Positions 10,052 through 19,610 are shown, counted from the stretch's first letter. The stretch: DNA of 64,000 nt from Methylocystis sp. IM3 (GCF_038070105.1 NZ_JBBPBZ010000005.1:243245-307244); one strand, 5' to 3'. Notes: generated from the sequence alone by a model not told the origin. A program made the numbers and translations.

Positions 10052-10061
10052 TTCGGCGCGC

Positions 10062-10598
10062 TCACTTCAGTCGATAGGCCGCGTGACAGGCGGCGCAGTT
10101 TTCCACGACATGCGACAAAGCGGTCAGCGCCGCCGAGACGTCGCCGCCGGGTTTCACCGCCGCCGCATCAATGGCGAATGTGCTGGCGGACTCATGCATG
10201 GCATAGCCGAGCGCCTTCATCTCTTCGGGCATTGACTCCGACTGATGCATGGCCATCATCACAGTGGCATCGTCGCGAGAACTCATCACCTTCCCGTGTT
10301 GCGGAACGCAGGCGCCCGCGCCGGGCGACTCTAGGCCCAGCCGTTCGCGCGCGATTTGTCCCGCCTTGGCGCCGTCCCTTACCGACAAGGCCGCCATGAT
10401 CTGCGAAAGCGCTTCCAGATGACCGCGCATGTTGGCGAGGAGATGCGCTCGCATGGGCGGCGGCCAGTCTAGGGCTTTCCGCGTGTCGGGCGCTGAGATG
10501 TGCATCGTCATATGGTCCGCCATGGGGGCTGTCGTTTGCGCGGAAGCGGCGACGGAAGCGCTCAGCGCCAGGAGACCAATGATCGTTCTTTCCGGCAT
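10062..10598 (-). CDS. Secreted c-type cytochrome (cytochrome c'-like)
   Basis: The 178-residue precursor has a signal peptide (MPERTIIGLLALSASVAASAQ) and a C-terminal haem motif CAACH at 168-172 followed by AAYR, the arrangement of cytochromes c'. The preceding region is helical, as expected for a four-helix bundle. It would be exported and haem-attached in the periplasm, where such proteins bind NO or carry electrons. ATG 10598 is supported by AGGAGAA directly before it; upstream extension overlaps the haemoglobin gene. It is the last gene of a minus-strand cluster. Confidence 0.8.
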   Translation of the reverse strand: MPERTIIGLLALSASVAASAQTTAPMADHMTMHISAPDTRKALDWPPPMRAHLLANMRGHLEALSQIMAALSVRDGAKAGQIARERLGLESPGAGACVPQHGKVMSSRDDATVMMAMHQSESMPEEMKALGYAMHESASTFAIDAAAVKPGGDVSAALTALSHVVENCAACHAAYRLK

Positions 10599-10617
10599 TT
10601 CTCCTATTCCTGCTCCT

Positions 10618-11031
10618 TCAGTGTCGCTTGTCATGGGCATTGTCGGGATCGTTGCGCATCCAATCAGCCAGCTTGGCGAGATTTTCGCGCAGGCCTTCGC
10701 GAATGCCGGGGTCTTCGATCGTCGCGTCGAGCGCGCCATTCATGCACAGCATCCAGGCGTCGCGCTCCGCGGGGCCGATGCGCAAATGCCCATGCCGCAT
10801 GCGCAGGCGAGGATGTCCTTTCTTGGCGGAATAGTCCTTGGGGCCGCCGAGCCATTCGGCCAAATAGACCTTCAAAATAACTCGCGTCGGCCCCAAGTCG
10901 TCCGCGTGAGCGGCGCGGATGCCGCGCGCTTCCGGTAATTCATCCATGTTACGGTAAAAGGTTTCAACCAGACGGTCGACCGTTTTTAAGCCCCCGATGC
11001 GGTCGTATATAGACGTCGGATTCTCGAGCAT
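10618..11031 (-). CDS. Group II truncated haemoglobin (trHbO-like)
   Basis: The 137-residue 2-on-2 globin has the N-terminal YDRIGG turn, FYRNM of the B helix, EWLGGPKDY and GHPRLRMRHGHLRI containing the proximal His (F8). ERDAWMLCM supplies the group II Trp G8. It binds O2/NO in the cytosol. Next to nif genes it may scavenge NO or buffer oxygen, but that is inferred from position. The start at 11031 has only a weak ribosome site; it is 23 bp after the upstream gene's stop. Confidence 0.9.
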   Translation of the reverse strand: MLENPTSIYDRIGGLKTVDRLVETFYRNMDELPEARGIRAAHADDLGPTRVILKVYLAEWLGGPKDYSAKKGHPRLRMRHGHLRIGPAERDAWMLCMNGALDATIEDPGIREGLRENLAKLADWMRNDPDNAHDKRH

Positions 11032-11054
11032 GGTCGTCGTCAGGGCTCTACGCG

Positions 11055-11924
11055 TCAATGATAGGTAGTCTCGGCGTCCGGCAGCGCCCAGCAAATCAGG
11101 GGGGCCTTGGCGATCACGCGATAGACGGCGTCGGCGATGGCGCGCCCACGTTCGTCGGTTCCCGTCCAGCTGGAGGCGCGCCCGCGGGGATCAACCTCGA
11201 TGAGTTTAACGTTTTGCGGCACGACGACCCCGTCGCGCGCAATCCCGCGCAGAAAGCCGTCCATCGGCGCGACGACCCGGTGGCCGTCGACGAGGCCGAT
11301 CAGGTAATCCTTGAAGATTCGCGCCCCAATGTCGAGCGGCGTGCGCCAAACGCCGGCGCGGGCGGAATAAACGAAGCGGTCGCGACCGACGCCGCCGAGG
11401 TAGCGTGGAATATGGTCGTTGGGCCGAGTTTCGCCGCTTTCCACGAGCTCGCCGGTATGATCGGGATGCGTCTCAATAGCGACGTCACAGTTCACGCCCG
11501 CGGCAAACTGCGGGCCGAGTCCGATCGAGAGTGTGGCGATGTTGCGCAGATGGGGCGTCATGCGGCGTTTTTGCATCCGCGCGTCGATCAAGATATCGGG
11601 TGTGCGGAGCGCCATGAGATCGGTGAGTTGCAGCGAGGTCACAGCGACGACGCCCGTTATCGTCAATATCCGCGCGATTTCCAGCGTAGTCTCGCCGCGG
11701 TAGCCCTGAACGCCGTCGACTTCGGTGTGATCATTGAAGAGAGCGTCGTGGAACGCCATCCCGCGCCGAATGACCGGCGGGTAAGGGTCGTGACTGAGCA
11801 CGACGCGGCAGCCCTCCTGCGTCAGACGCGCAGCGACCGCAGAAGCAATCTCATTGGCGCCCAAAATGATCACGAAGGGCGCGCTTCGATTGGACAGAAA
11901 CTCGCGGAATCGCACGTATGTCAT
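11055..11924 (-). CDS. Rossmann-fold protein of the molybdenum-hydroxylase maturation type (EF2563/XdhC-like)
   Basis: The 289-residue protein starts with a dinucleotide-binding pattern (VIILGANEIASAVAARL) and continues with conserved blocks such as VIRRGMAFHDALF, DILIDARMQKR and GLGPQFAAGVNCDVAIET. These resemble the EF2563-type proteins annotated as selenium-dependent molybdenum hydroxylase accessory factors. Function in nif is unknown; handling of a Mo species or pterin is speculation. ATG 11924 has GGGAGGGG 2-9 bases upstream. It lies between the haemoglobin gene and a small unknown gene on the same strand. Confidence 0.72.
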   Translation of the reverse strand: MTYVRFREFLSNRSAPFVIILGANEIASAVAARLTQEGCRVVLSHDPYPPVIRRGMAFHDALFNDHTEVDGVQGYRGETTLEIARILTITGVVAVTSLQLTDLMALRTPDILIDARMQKRRMTPHLRNIATLSIGLGPQFAAGVNCDVAIETHPDHTGELVESGETRPNDHIPRYLGGVGRDRFVYSARAGVWRTPLDIGARIFKDYLIGLVDGHRVVAPMDGFLRGIARDGVVVPQNVKLIEVDPRGRASSWTGTDERGRAIADAVYRVIAKAPLICWALPDAETTYH

Positions 11925-12005
11925 CGCCCCTCCCTGGACTGGCGAACGCAAGAAGCATGCCAGCCGCTAGAGCGGCGCGGATCGCCAAGCGGGCGCCGAA
12001 AGGTG

Positions 12006-12320
12006 CTACAGATCCACATAAACGAATTTCCCCGTCTTCAATTTTGGAAAATTTTCGCGCAGGGCTTTCGCGATCTTTCCGATGAGCGTCTTGTCGGCGG
12101 CCGCCGAGACGCCAACGAAATCCGTTCCCTGCATCCAGGTTTCGAAGAAACAATGCAGCGCATCGTCGTAATCCGAGCCGGTGGGATTGGCCGTTTTGTC
12201 GCAAAGATCGGCGATCCCTGCGGCGCTGACCTCGAGACGCCAGTCGCGGTCGTCTTCGACGGAAGCCAGGAGCCTTGCGAGATCAGTGTCCGTCCAATCG
12301 GTCTTCAGATCCACCGCCAT
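12006..12320 (-). CDS. Small conserved-looking protein of unknown function in the nif cluster
   Basis: The 104-residue acidic protein is not recognised. It has no signal peptide or membrane segment. It contains TDWTDTDLARLLASVEDDRDWRLEV and a C-terminal basic strand ending TGKFVYVDL. ATG 12320 has AAGGCGAG about 7 bases upstream, which a longer frame start does not. It sits between the Rieske and Rossmann-protein genes in the same direction with 78-81 bp gaps, so it is probably part of the same transcript. Confidence 0.65.
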   Translation of the reverse strand: MAVDLKTDWTDTDLARLLASVEDDRDWRLEVSAAGIADLCDKTANPTGSDYDDALHCFFETWMQGTDFVGVSAAADKTLIGKIAKALRENFPKLKTGKFVYVDL

Positions 12321-12398
12321 GCTCGCTCGCCTTCTCTTGCGCGATCGCTGCCGCCGCGCCTCTCGCGGCTCGTTTAGCAATATACAGGCCAGCGCTGC

Positions 12399-12731
12399 TC
12401 AGGGTTCTGCGAAGATCGGCGCTACGCCCTCGGCGTCAACATAGATGACGCCGTCTTCGATCCGCGTCGGATATTCGGCGAGCGGCGTCGCATGGGGATG
12501 AGTAGGCTGGCCGCTGTTCATGTCCCAGGACCACAAATGCAGTGGGCAGGTGAGCATCGCCCCGTTGAAATCGGCGTCCGCCAAGGGAATGTTGGTGTGC
12601 GGACACACCCCCTGAAACGCCTTTACGACGCCGTTTTCCAGCCAAGCGAGTACGACGAGTTGCGTGTCGGCGATGACGAGACGCATGCCGCCCTCCGTGA
12701 GCGTGTCTTGTTTGCAGACGCGAACGAACAT
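12399..12731 (-). CDS. Rieske-type [2Fe-2S] ferredoxin
   Basis: The 110-residue protein has the two Rieske boxes CPHTN and CPLHLWSW, supplying the two Cys and two His cluster ligands, and no membrane anchor. It resembles soluble NirD/ferredoxin-type Rieske proteins that carry electrons to oxygenases or reductases. ATG 12731 is supported by GGAGCG before it; the upstream extension antisense to hicA is unlikely to be translated. It heads the minus-strand cluster running to the cytochrome. No -24/-12 element was found upstream. Confidence 0.88.
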   Translation of the reverse strand: MFVRVCKQDTLTEGGMRLVIADTQLVVLAWLENGVVKAFQGVCPHTNIPLADADFNGAMLTCPLHLWSWDMNSGQPTHPHATPLAEYPTRIEDGVIYVDAEGVAPIFAEP

Positions 12732-12811
12732 GAGAGCGCTCCATAAGGCTGGCTGCGAATTTGCATCGACGGCGAGCAAGATTCGAGCCGTCACCGACGG
12801 GAGACGACGCC

Positions 12812-13055
12812 GTGCACAACAAACGCTTGGAGGCGATTTCGCAACGATCCCGCCGGCGCTTGGACGCCCGCCGATTTCGAAATCACCGCCTCGCAATATG
12901 CGATCAAGTTCCGCAAGGTCACGGGAACACATGTCGTGTTCACGCATCCTTGCGTGTCAAATTGCGTAACGATCCCCTTGAAGGCGAAGGTGAGAGGCGT
13001 TCACATTAAGGCCTTCGTCGCAACGGTGGACCTCATGGACGAGTTGGACAAATGA
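12812..13055 (+). pseudogene. hicA: hicA-type mRNA interferase toxin, disrupted by a +1 frameshift
   Basis: From the GTG at 12812 the frame reads VHNKRLEAI, the usual HicA N terminus. It then leaves frame at the TTT at 12837-12839. Dropping one T restores RNDPAGAWTPADFE and onward to KFRKVTGTHVVFTHP, VTIPLKAKVRGVHIKAFV and a stop at 13055. The catalytic His lies in the THVVFTHP strand. The stop overlaps the hicB ATG by 4 bases, the normal toxin-antitoxin layout. Either the toxin is inactivated or the extra T is a sequencing error. Confidence 0.75.
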
Positions 13056-13270
13056 GCGACGGGCCCGCCTATCGAACCGAGTTGGGCCGTGCGTCGGCGG
13101 AGGAGGGCGGCTATTTCGTCCTGTCTTACCCCGAGATTCCCGGCTGCCTCGGGGTCGGCGACACGGAAGCGGAGGCAGTAGAGGACGGGCGCCGCGCGTT
13201 GGCCGCCGTGCTCGACGCGCTGAAGGCCGTCGATCGACCGCCGCCCGAGGCGTGGAGGGCGAGCCCGTGA
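13052..13270 (+). CDS. hicB: HicB-type antitoxin
   Basis: The 72-residue protein has the partial RNase-H-like HicB fold: YRTELGRASAEEGGYFVLSYPEIPGCLGVGDTEAEA. This matches the SYPEIPGC and GDT-EEA family marks. It lacks a C-terminal DNA-binding tail, so autoregulation may rely on another factor. It would bind and neutralise HicA, but the linked hicA appears frameshifted. The start overlaps the hicA stop (ATGA). Confidence 0.85.
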   Translation: MSDGPAYRTELGRASAEEGGYFVLSYPEIPGCLGVGDTEAEAVEDGRRALAAVLDALKAVDRPPPEAWRASP

Positions 13271-13502
13271 GGATGCACAATCATGAGCCCGCCACAGCGG
13301 CGCTGCGGGAAGCTGCAGGCTGCGTCAATGCCGTGCCGGCGCATTCCATCCCCATGGGGTTCCGGCTGCTGGCGCTGCGGTGTTTTCACAACGATCCTGA
13401 TCCGCCGGCCTTCGCCTGGATCAATCAGCGCATCTTTCGCGCCCCCGATCGCTTGAGTCGGCATGGGCTGTCTTTTTTGGCGCGGCCTTTCTGCCCGAAA
13501 TC

Positions 13503-13730
13503 ATGGAGTGGCTGATCGACCGCGTCGGCCGGCCGTCGTCGCGCGACGGCGGCAAGCCGCAACGCAACCCCGACTGGCCGGACTTTATCTGGCGCAGCGC
13601 GGAACGGGCGTGGCCCGACAATACGCGCACCACCGAATGGTCGATAGAGGTCGTCTTTGCCAGTGAAGATTTGGCAAACGCCTTTCGCGAGCGCTGGCGT
13701 GATCGCCTGTCCGGGGGGGTGGGCGGCTGA
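13503..13730 (+). CDS. Unrecognised protein, probably the C-terminal part of a frameshifted gene
   Basis: The frame gives DWPDFIWRSAERAWPDNTRTTEWSIEVVFASEDLANAFRERW, amphipathic and protein-like. It stays open upstream to 13401 (ESAWAVFFGAAFLPEIMEWLI) without an ATG, GTG or TTG before 13503. That suggests the real start lies in another frame, perhaps the one beginning near 13252. I do not recognise the family. It is convergent with the methyltransferase gene. Confidence 0.4.
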   Translation: MEWLIDRVGRPSSRDGGKPQRNPDWPDFIWRSAERAWPDNTRTTEWSIEVVFASEDLANAFRERWRDRLSGGVGG

Positions 13731-13737
13731 AACGGTC

Positions 13738-14348
<611 letters not shown>

Positions 14349-14355
14349 CTAACCG

Positions 14356-16051
14356 CTACGCCGCATGCGCCGTGTCGAGGCCGCGGAAGATTGCGCAGCG
14401 CCGGAACACTGCGAGGCTCGGCGGCACGTTCTTCTGGTGGCAGAACTTCGCCGTGAGCTTCGCCAAACCCTTTATATCACGCCCCGTGGCGGCGGGGAAA
14501 ATCTCGACGAGTTCGTCGATCAGGCGATCGTCGACGGCGAGGCAGAATTGTTCGGACATCACGCGCCAAATGCGGCGCTTCGCCTCCGCGTCGGGCGGGT
14601 TGTATTTGATTAAGGCGATGCAGCGCGAGACGATGGCTTCGTCGAAGTCGTCGACGCGATTCGTCGTCAGGAACAAGAGCCCGTTGAAATATTCGAGCAC
14701 GCGCAGAAACACGCCGACGACGGCGTTCATCGCGATATTGTCGTCGCGCCGCTTGATGTAGACATCGGCCTCGTCGATCAGCATGACCGCGCCCCAGCGT
14801 TGCGCGCGCGTCAAACTTTCCTTCAGCGCCGTCTCCATCGTCGAGACGTTGAGGCCCAATTGCCCAGAATGGACACGGTACAAGGGGCGCTGGATGATCT
14901 CCGAATAGACTTCCGCCGTCAGCGTATTGCCGACGCCGGGCGGACCGGCGCAAAGCACCGTCGTGCCGCCTGATTTGCCCTGCACGATATCGTCCATCAG
15001 CACGTCCATCTCGGCGGTCAGAATGTCGATGAAATCCGTCTGCTCTTCTGGCAAGACGAGTTTGCTCTTCAGTTCCGGCTGATAGCGATAGAGCCGCATC
15101 TCGTCGACATGCACCCAGACATGGTGATGCAGATCGAGATGGAACATCAGAATATAAGGGTGCACGGGAATCTGCGTGAAGAGCCCCGGCCGGATTTGCG
15201 CGCGGATTTCGGCGATCTCGTCCTCGCCCGAAAAAGGGTTGCTCTTGCCAGCCTTGCGTAGAAAATGCCCAAACACGTCGCCGGGCGCTTCCAGGGTCAG
15301 GCTGCGCGCAGAGAGCACCGCCTCGTCGTTGACGAGACGCGCCTCTCCGCCGCTCGTCGAGAGTACGATGACGTCTTTGCGGGTCCAATCCGTGTCCCGA
15401 TGCGTGGCGTTCGGGTCTTCGGCGTGAAAGCCCGTGCCCTTGCCGGAAAATTGTTCGCCATAGCGGCCGCGCCAATCGAAATAGGTTTCGCTCGCCGCGT
15501 CGAAGGCCTCAATCAAGGCCGGCGTCTCCCGTAAAAATCCCTTGGCCGCGAGAATTTCGCTGATCGTCCTCCCAGCGACGTCGGGCCCCATGATGCGCAT
15601 GAGATTGGTTTGCAGCGTGCCCTTGGCATTGGCCTTCATTTCCACCAGGATCTTGCCGGCTTCGTCGTTAGAGGTCGGCGCATAGTCGAAACGCGTCACC
15701 ACATAGGGCAGCGCCTTGGCGGCGACGCTCGCCGTGAACAGCCAGCCGCGCAGCGCGTCGGTCGCCAGATATTTGATCAATGCAGGCAGCACCTCTTCAA
15801 GATCGCCAGCCTCGAAGCGCTTGCCCTCCGCTTCCAGCGCCGCGCGCAGCGTCGAGAGTTGCGCGGCGCGCGCGCAATTCAGGCCCGGATTGCTGATACA
15901 GCTCCTCGAGGAAGTCGAACTCGGCGCTGGAGAGATGCGCGAGATCGAGTTCGACTCTGTCGCCGAAGCGCAGTTGTGAAGAAAGCCCCGAATGGGCGGG
16001 AAAGCGCGCGATCAGCGCTTCGACATGCGGCTTTTCGATTTGAATGTTCAT
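14356..16051 (-). pseudogene. AAA ATPase with variant Walker A, split by a frameshift
   Basis: The main frame (15792 to 14356) holds a long N-terminal region and a C-terminal AAA+ module: Walker A reads GPPGVGNT instead of GPPGVGKT (codon AAT at 14926-14928), Walker B is AVMLIDEADVY, and sensor 1 is LLFLTTNRVDDFDEA. The true N terminus is in another frame (from ATG 16051, MNIQIEKPHVEAL) and joins at about 15890-15900, where YQQS must shift to SNPGLNCARAAQL. The start overlaps the SagB-type gene stop by 4 bases. Loss of the Walker Lys would normally abolish ATP hydrolysis. Confidence 0.78.
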
Positions 16052-17709
16052 GCTCGCTCGCGCATCGCTTCGGGATAAGCGGGAAGCGTCAGCATGCGCT
16101 GGTCTTCGAGCGCAGCGCCGACAGTGAAGTGGTAGAGGTCCTGAAAGGCGTATTCGTCTGGCGGCAGGCCCAGCATCACGTGGATCTCATCGTCGAAGAA
16201 ACAGCCGATCCCCGTGCCGGCGAGGCCAATGGCGCTCGCCCAGAGATAGAGCGCCTGGCCGATTGCGCCGGCCTCCCAATGCAGTCGGCGATAGCCGAAA
16301 CCGCCGTCCTCTTTGAGCGTGCGGTCGAAATCAGCGATCATCGCCACGGCAAAACAGCCCTTGCCGGCGATCGCCTGGCGGCAGGCGTTTATCGTCGCGT
16401 CGCGCTCGACGGAGCCGCGCCGCAGGCGGAAGAGCTTGAGAGGGCCAATCTCGATCGGCGTCCAAAGCAGCGCCAGCGCCGATCTCTCGCGCAACCGCGC
16501 CGTGGTTTCGGCGTCACGCTGCAGCAGATAGAGACCCGACTCCAGCCCGTCGACCCGATGCACGAAGAGCAGGAGGTTGAGGCGCGGCGGCCAGGGGAAA
16601 GGGGCGAGCCAGGGTTCGGCGCCGGGCAGCGTGGCCGTCAGCATGGCGCAAAAGGCCTCGTGCGAGAGCGTCGCGACGCCGTCCATGCGTTGCGCGCTGC
16701 GTCGCCGTCTCACCGTGCGGCCGATGTCTGGCAACGGGAAGGGGAACGCGGGTTTCGGCGCAGCGTGTGACAAAGGCTCCAAAGTCCGCGTACGGGTCTT
16801 GCGGCAAAGCAGCGCCGCCAGATCGACGAGAGGCCAACCGTCGTGATCTTCACTCAGGCGGTTGGCGGCGCCGCTCCATTGGCGTGGCGCCTGCGCCACC
16901 GCGCCGATGTCGACGCGGGTCGGCGCGTCGGCGCCCACCGTGATCCAAAGCAGCGCATCGGGGTGTTCCTCCTCCCGGCGATGCGCTGCGTCGGGCCGAT
17001 CCAAGCCCAGCAAGGCCGCGGCCTCCGCGTCCGAGGGCTCGCACAGCAGATGCGCGCGCCAGCCGAGCGCCGCGGCGGCCTGCGCGGCCGCGGCGATTGC
17101 ATGGCCAACGTCGAGTTGACAATAGCGAAACGCCCGCTCGCCATATTTCCAGCTCTCGCGCCAGGGCACTGAACTCAATCCCAGCAGAAATCCGCCCTGG
17201 GGCAAAGCGACGGCGGCTTCGAACCTAGCGCGGCGTTCCAGCGCATGGTGTTCTGGGGCGTAATGATAGAGCGCCGCCGTGTCTCCAAGGCCCTCGGCGG
17301 CGTTGGTCACGAGGTAAATTTCGGTCGGGTGCAGATTGCCGGAGGAGGGGTTGTTGCGCAACGCCCAAGTCGAGCCCTCGAAGCTCTTCCAGGCGCTGAG
17401 GCCAAAGCCGAGTTCGAGGAAAAGGCCCAGCGCCGCGCGCTCCAACGGCGCAGATTGTGGGGCTGGACCGGGAAAAGGCGCCGTCGCTTCACGATCACGC
17501 AACGGCAGGTCAATCAAGGGCGCGCCGGCGAAGCGCCGGAAGGGCGAGGGCTGCGATGTCAAATCGAGAAAGGCTGGCCCCAGCGCATAGCGCGTCGGCG
17601 CATGTTTAGTGCGCTTATGGTAGCCGCGAATGTCGCTAGGCCAAGAGTCGCGGTCGGTTGGATGTCCGCCGCTCGACTGGGCACGGATTTTGATTTCAGC
17701 TTCGGTCAT
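16048..17709 (-). CDS. SagB/ThcOx-type dehydrogenase with tandem nitroreductase folds
   Basis: The 553-residue protein contains two flavin-reductase-like domains. The N-terminal one, about 60-290, has NNPSSGNLHPTEIYLV and GERAFRYCQLDVGHA. The C-terminal one, about 330-545, has RRSAQRMDG, YRRLHWEAGAIGQALYLWA and GIGCFFDDEIH. Family members are FMN enzymes that oxidise azolines in peptide toxins or act on unknown substrates. No azole-peptide precursor or cyclodehydratase was seen nearby. It is the first gene of a minus-strand operon with the AAA ATPase and DUF938 methyltransferase. The frame is intact, unlike its neighbours. Confidence 0.85.
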   Translation of the reverse strand: MTEAEIKIRAQSSGGHPTDRDSWPSDIRGYHKRTKHAPTRYALGPAFLDLTSQPSPFRRFAGAPLIDLPLRDREATAPFPGPAPQSAPLERAALGLFLELGFGLSAWKSFEGSTWALRNNPSSGNLHPTEIYLVTNAAEGLGDTAALYHYAPEHHALERRARFEAAVALPQGGFLLGLSSVPWRESWKYGERAFRYCQLDVGHAIAAAAQAAAALGWRAHLLCEPSDAEAAALLGLDRPDAAHRREEEHPDALLWITVGADAPTRVDIGAVAQAPRQWSGAANRLSEDHDGWPLVDLAALLCRKTRTRTLEPLSHAAPKPAFPFPLPDIGRTVRRRRSAQRMDGVATLSHEAFCAMLTATLPGAEPWLAPFPWPPRLNLLLFVHRVDGLESGLYLLQRDAETTARLRERSALALLWTPIEIGPLKLFRLRRGSVERDATINACRQAIAGKGCFAVAMIADFDRTLKEDGGFGYRRLHWEAGAIGQALYLWASAIGLAGTGIGCFFDDEIHVMLGLPPDEYAFQDLYHFTVGAALEDQRMLTLPAYPEAMRERA

Positions 17710-17835
17710 CGGGTTTCCTCGCTGGCCTCCTTAGATTCAAAAAGGGCGCCCGCGGCGACGCGAGATGCGAAAACCAATCGGATCAACGCTTTTGCGTGGG
17801 AAGGCGCGGGTCCGTGTCGAGAAAATGCGCAACAA

Positions 17836-18183
17836 ATGTCGGAAAACTTCACTCTGGCGGCGATGCAACATCAGGCATTTGGCCGATTGTTGACATTGTC
17901 GGTCGCCGGCCAGCCGCCGCGGCGCTTCACGGCGCAAGAAGTCGAGATAGTCGCCTGCGCCCTCGCCGCGGTCGCTACGGCGCGCAGCGCAGAGCGACAA
18001 GTTTATATGAGTCCGATCGCCAGCGATCGCGAGTTCACGGCCACTGTCGAAACTGGCGGCGTCGTTATCACGCTCGATGGTTACGCCGATGTGGCGCTGG
18101 ATTGGAGCGAAACGGCGGAGCTGGCGCGCGAATTGGCTGCTTTCGGCGCAGCTAATATTCATATTGGCTCGGCGATTGCTTGA
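17836..18183 (+). CDS. Small protein of unknown function
   Basis: A 115-residue frame from ATG 17836 (MSENFTLAAMQHQAFGRLL) ends with a Gly/Ala-rich segment. It is divergent from the SagB-type gene. Longer in-frame starts lie antisense to SagB and are rejected. I do not recognise a family. The sequence alternates hydrophobic strands and acidic turns and has no signal peptide. The ribosome site is poor. Confidence 0.5.
   Translation: MSENFTLAAMQHQAFGRLLTLSVAGQPPRRFTAQEVEIVACALAAVATARSAERQVYMSPIASDREFTATVETGGVVITLDGYADVALDWSETAELARELAAFGAANIHIGSAIA
18165..18180 (+). promoter_or_regulatory. Weak candidate sigma-54 promoter before the SPINDLY-type gene
   Basis: TGGCTCGGCGATTGCT has the GG/GC 12-base spacing and one mismatch to TGGCAC-N5-TTGCW. 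It overlaps the end of the upstream gene, and no TGT-N10-ACA was found within 200 bp. Confidence 0.35.
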
Positions 18184-18257
18184 CTTGGAGCGCGCGGCGC
18201 GCCGGCATCCCCCGGGCCGGGCTATGAGCGCGAGGCAGGTTTCGTCGTAAAGGCGCG

Positions 18258-19610
18258 ATGCGATCCTTCATTCGAACCTGCCGCATGTGCGACTGGGAGA
18301 ATTTCGGGGCACGCTTGGCTTTCGCGCGCGCGAGGTTGGCGGATCCCGACGGCGAGCAGATGCCCCCTTTCCAGCTCTTGTCGGAGCCGGGTGTGACGGC
18401 GGCTGAGCAACGCTCCTGTTCAGAAAATTGGATGCGCAAATGCATCGCAGCGGCGACGCCCGATCGTGAGCGCCTAAACTTCCGTTTCTCAGATGCGCCG
18501 TTCACGAAAATCTGCCTCGGCTATCTTTCCAACGATTTTCACGATCACGCGACGGCGCTGCTGCTCGTCGAGATGCTGGAAGCTCAGGACCGCTCGCTTT
18601 TCGAACTTACGCCTATTCCTACGGCAAAGACGATGGCAAGGAGATGCGGCCACGGCTGCGGAGAGCCTTCGATCGCTTCAGCGACATCAGCCCGCTTTCG
18701 GACATCGAGGCGGCGAAGAAGATTCACGCCGACGGCATCCAAATTCTGATCGATCTGAAAGGCTTCACGCAGGCGACGCGCACCTCGATCCTCGCCTTGC
18801 GTCCGGCGCCGCTGCAAGTGAACTATCTCGGCTATCCAAGAACGCTCGGCGACGGCCTGTGCGATTACATCGTCACAGACTCTTTCGTCACGCCGTGCGC
18901 CAGCGCCGTCGATTACGCGGAATCGCATGCCGTTCTGCCGCACTCCTACCAACCGCGTGGTCGCCACGGGCTGATCAGGGTGTGCCGACGTGCGCCGAGG
19001 TGGGGCTGCCGGCGCGTGGCTTCGTCTTCTGCTGTTTCAATCAGGCTTTCAAATTCACGCCAGCGGTTTTCGACGTCTGGTGCCGACTGCTCAACGTGGC
19101 GCCGGACAGCGTGTGTGGCTGTTGGCCTCGCCCGAAGCCGAGGGCAATTTGCGTAACGAAGCGCGCAATCGCGGCGTCGATGGCGCGCGGCTTGTCTTCG
19201 CGCCGGACATGGCGCAAGCGGAACATCTCGCGCGGCTGCAACTTGCCGATCTCGTGCTCGACACCTCGCCCTATGGCGCGCACACGAACGCCAGCGACGC
19301 GCTGTGGGGTCGGCACGTAGTGACGCGGCCGGGCGCGACCTTTTCGTCGCACATAGCTGGCAGCCTCTTGCATGCGGTCGGCCTGCCAGAGCTGATTGTC
19401 GAAGATGAGGAGAATTATTTCGGTCTCGCCTTGGCGCTCGCAATGCAGCCCGCGCGCTTGGCGGCGTTACGCGACAAGCTTGCGGCAAATCGCGCCAGCG
19501 TACCGCTCTTCGACGTGCACTCCTATACGCTCGCGCTCGAAGGGCTGTTTCATGCAATGTGGCGTCGCTATCGCGCCGGCCTGCCAAATGCCGCGATCTA
19601 TGCGTCATGA
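18258..19610 (+). pseudogene. SPINDLY-type O-linked GlcNAc transferase catalytic region, at least three frameshifts
   Basis: Four segments in three frames assemble into one glycosyltransferase-41 C-terminal domain: CDWENFGAR and ICLGYLSNDFHDHATALLL; then AYSYGKDDGKEMRPRLRRAF with ILIDLKGFTQATR and VNYLGYPRTLGDGLCDYIV; then GVPTCAEVGLPARGFVFCCF; then VWLLASPEAEGNLRNEA, LVFAPDMAQAEHLARLQLAD and LDTSPYGAHTNASDALW. Frame breaks fall near 18609, 18950-18970 and 19110 (extra TG). The TPR repeats normally preceding this domain are absent. The gene is dead or mis-assembled. Confidence 0.8.

Noticed and set aside
11058..12377. 439-codon plus-strand frame opposite the Rossmann and unknown genes
   Set aside because: No domain, no ribosome site, and the minus strand has recognisable families with good starts.
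17245..17835. Long plus-strand frame antisense to the SagB-type gene
   Set aside because: Its text is Arg/Gly/Ala-rich with no family signal and lies wholly opposite a well-supported coding region; only the part after 17836 is kept.
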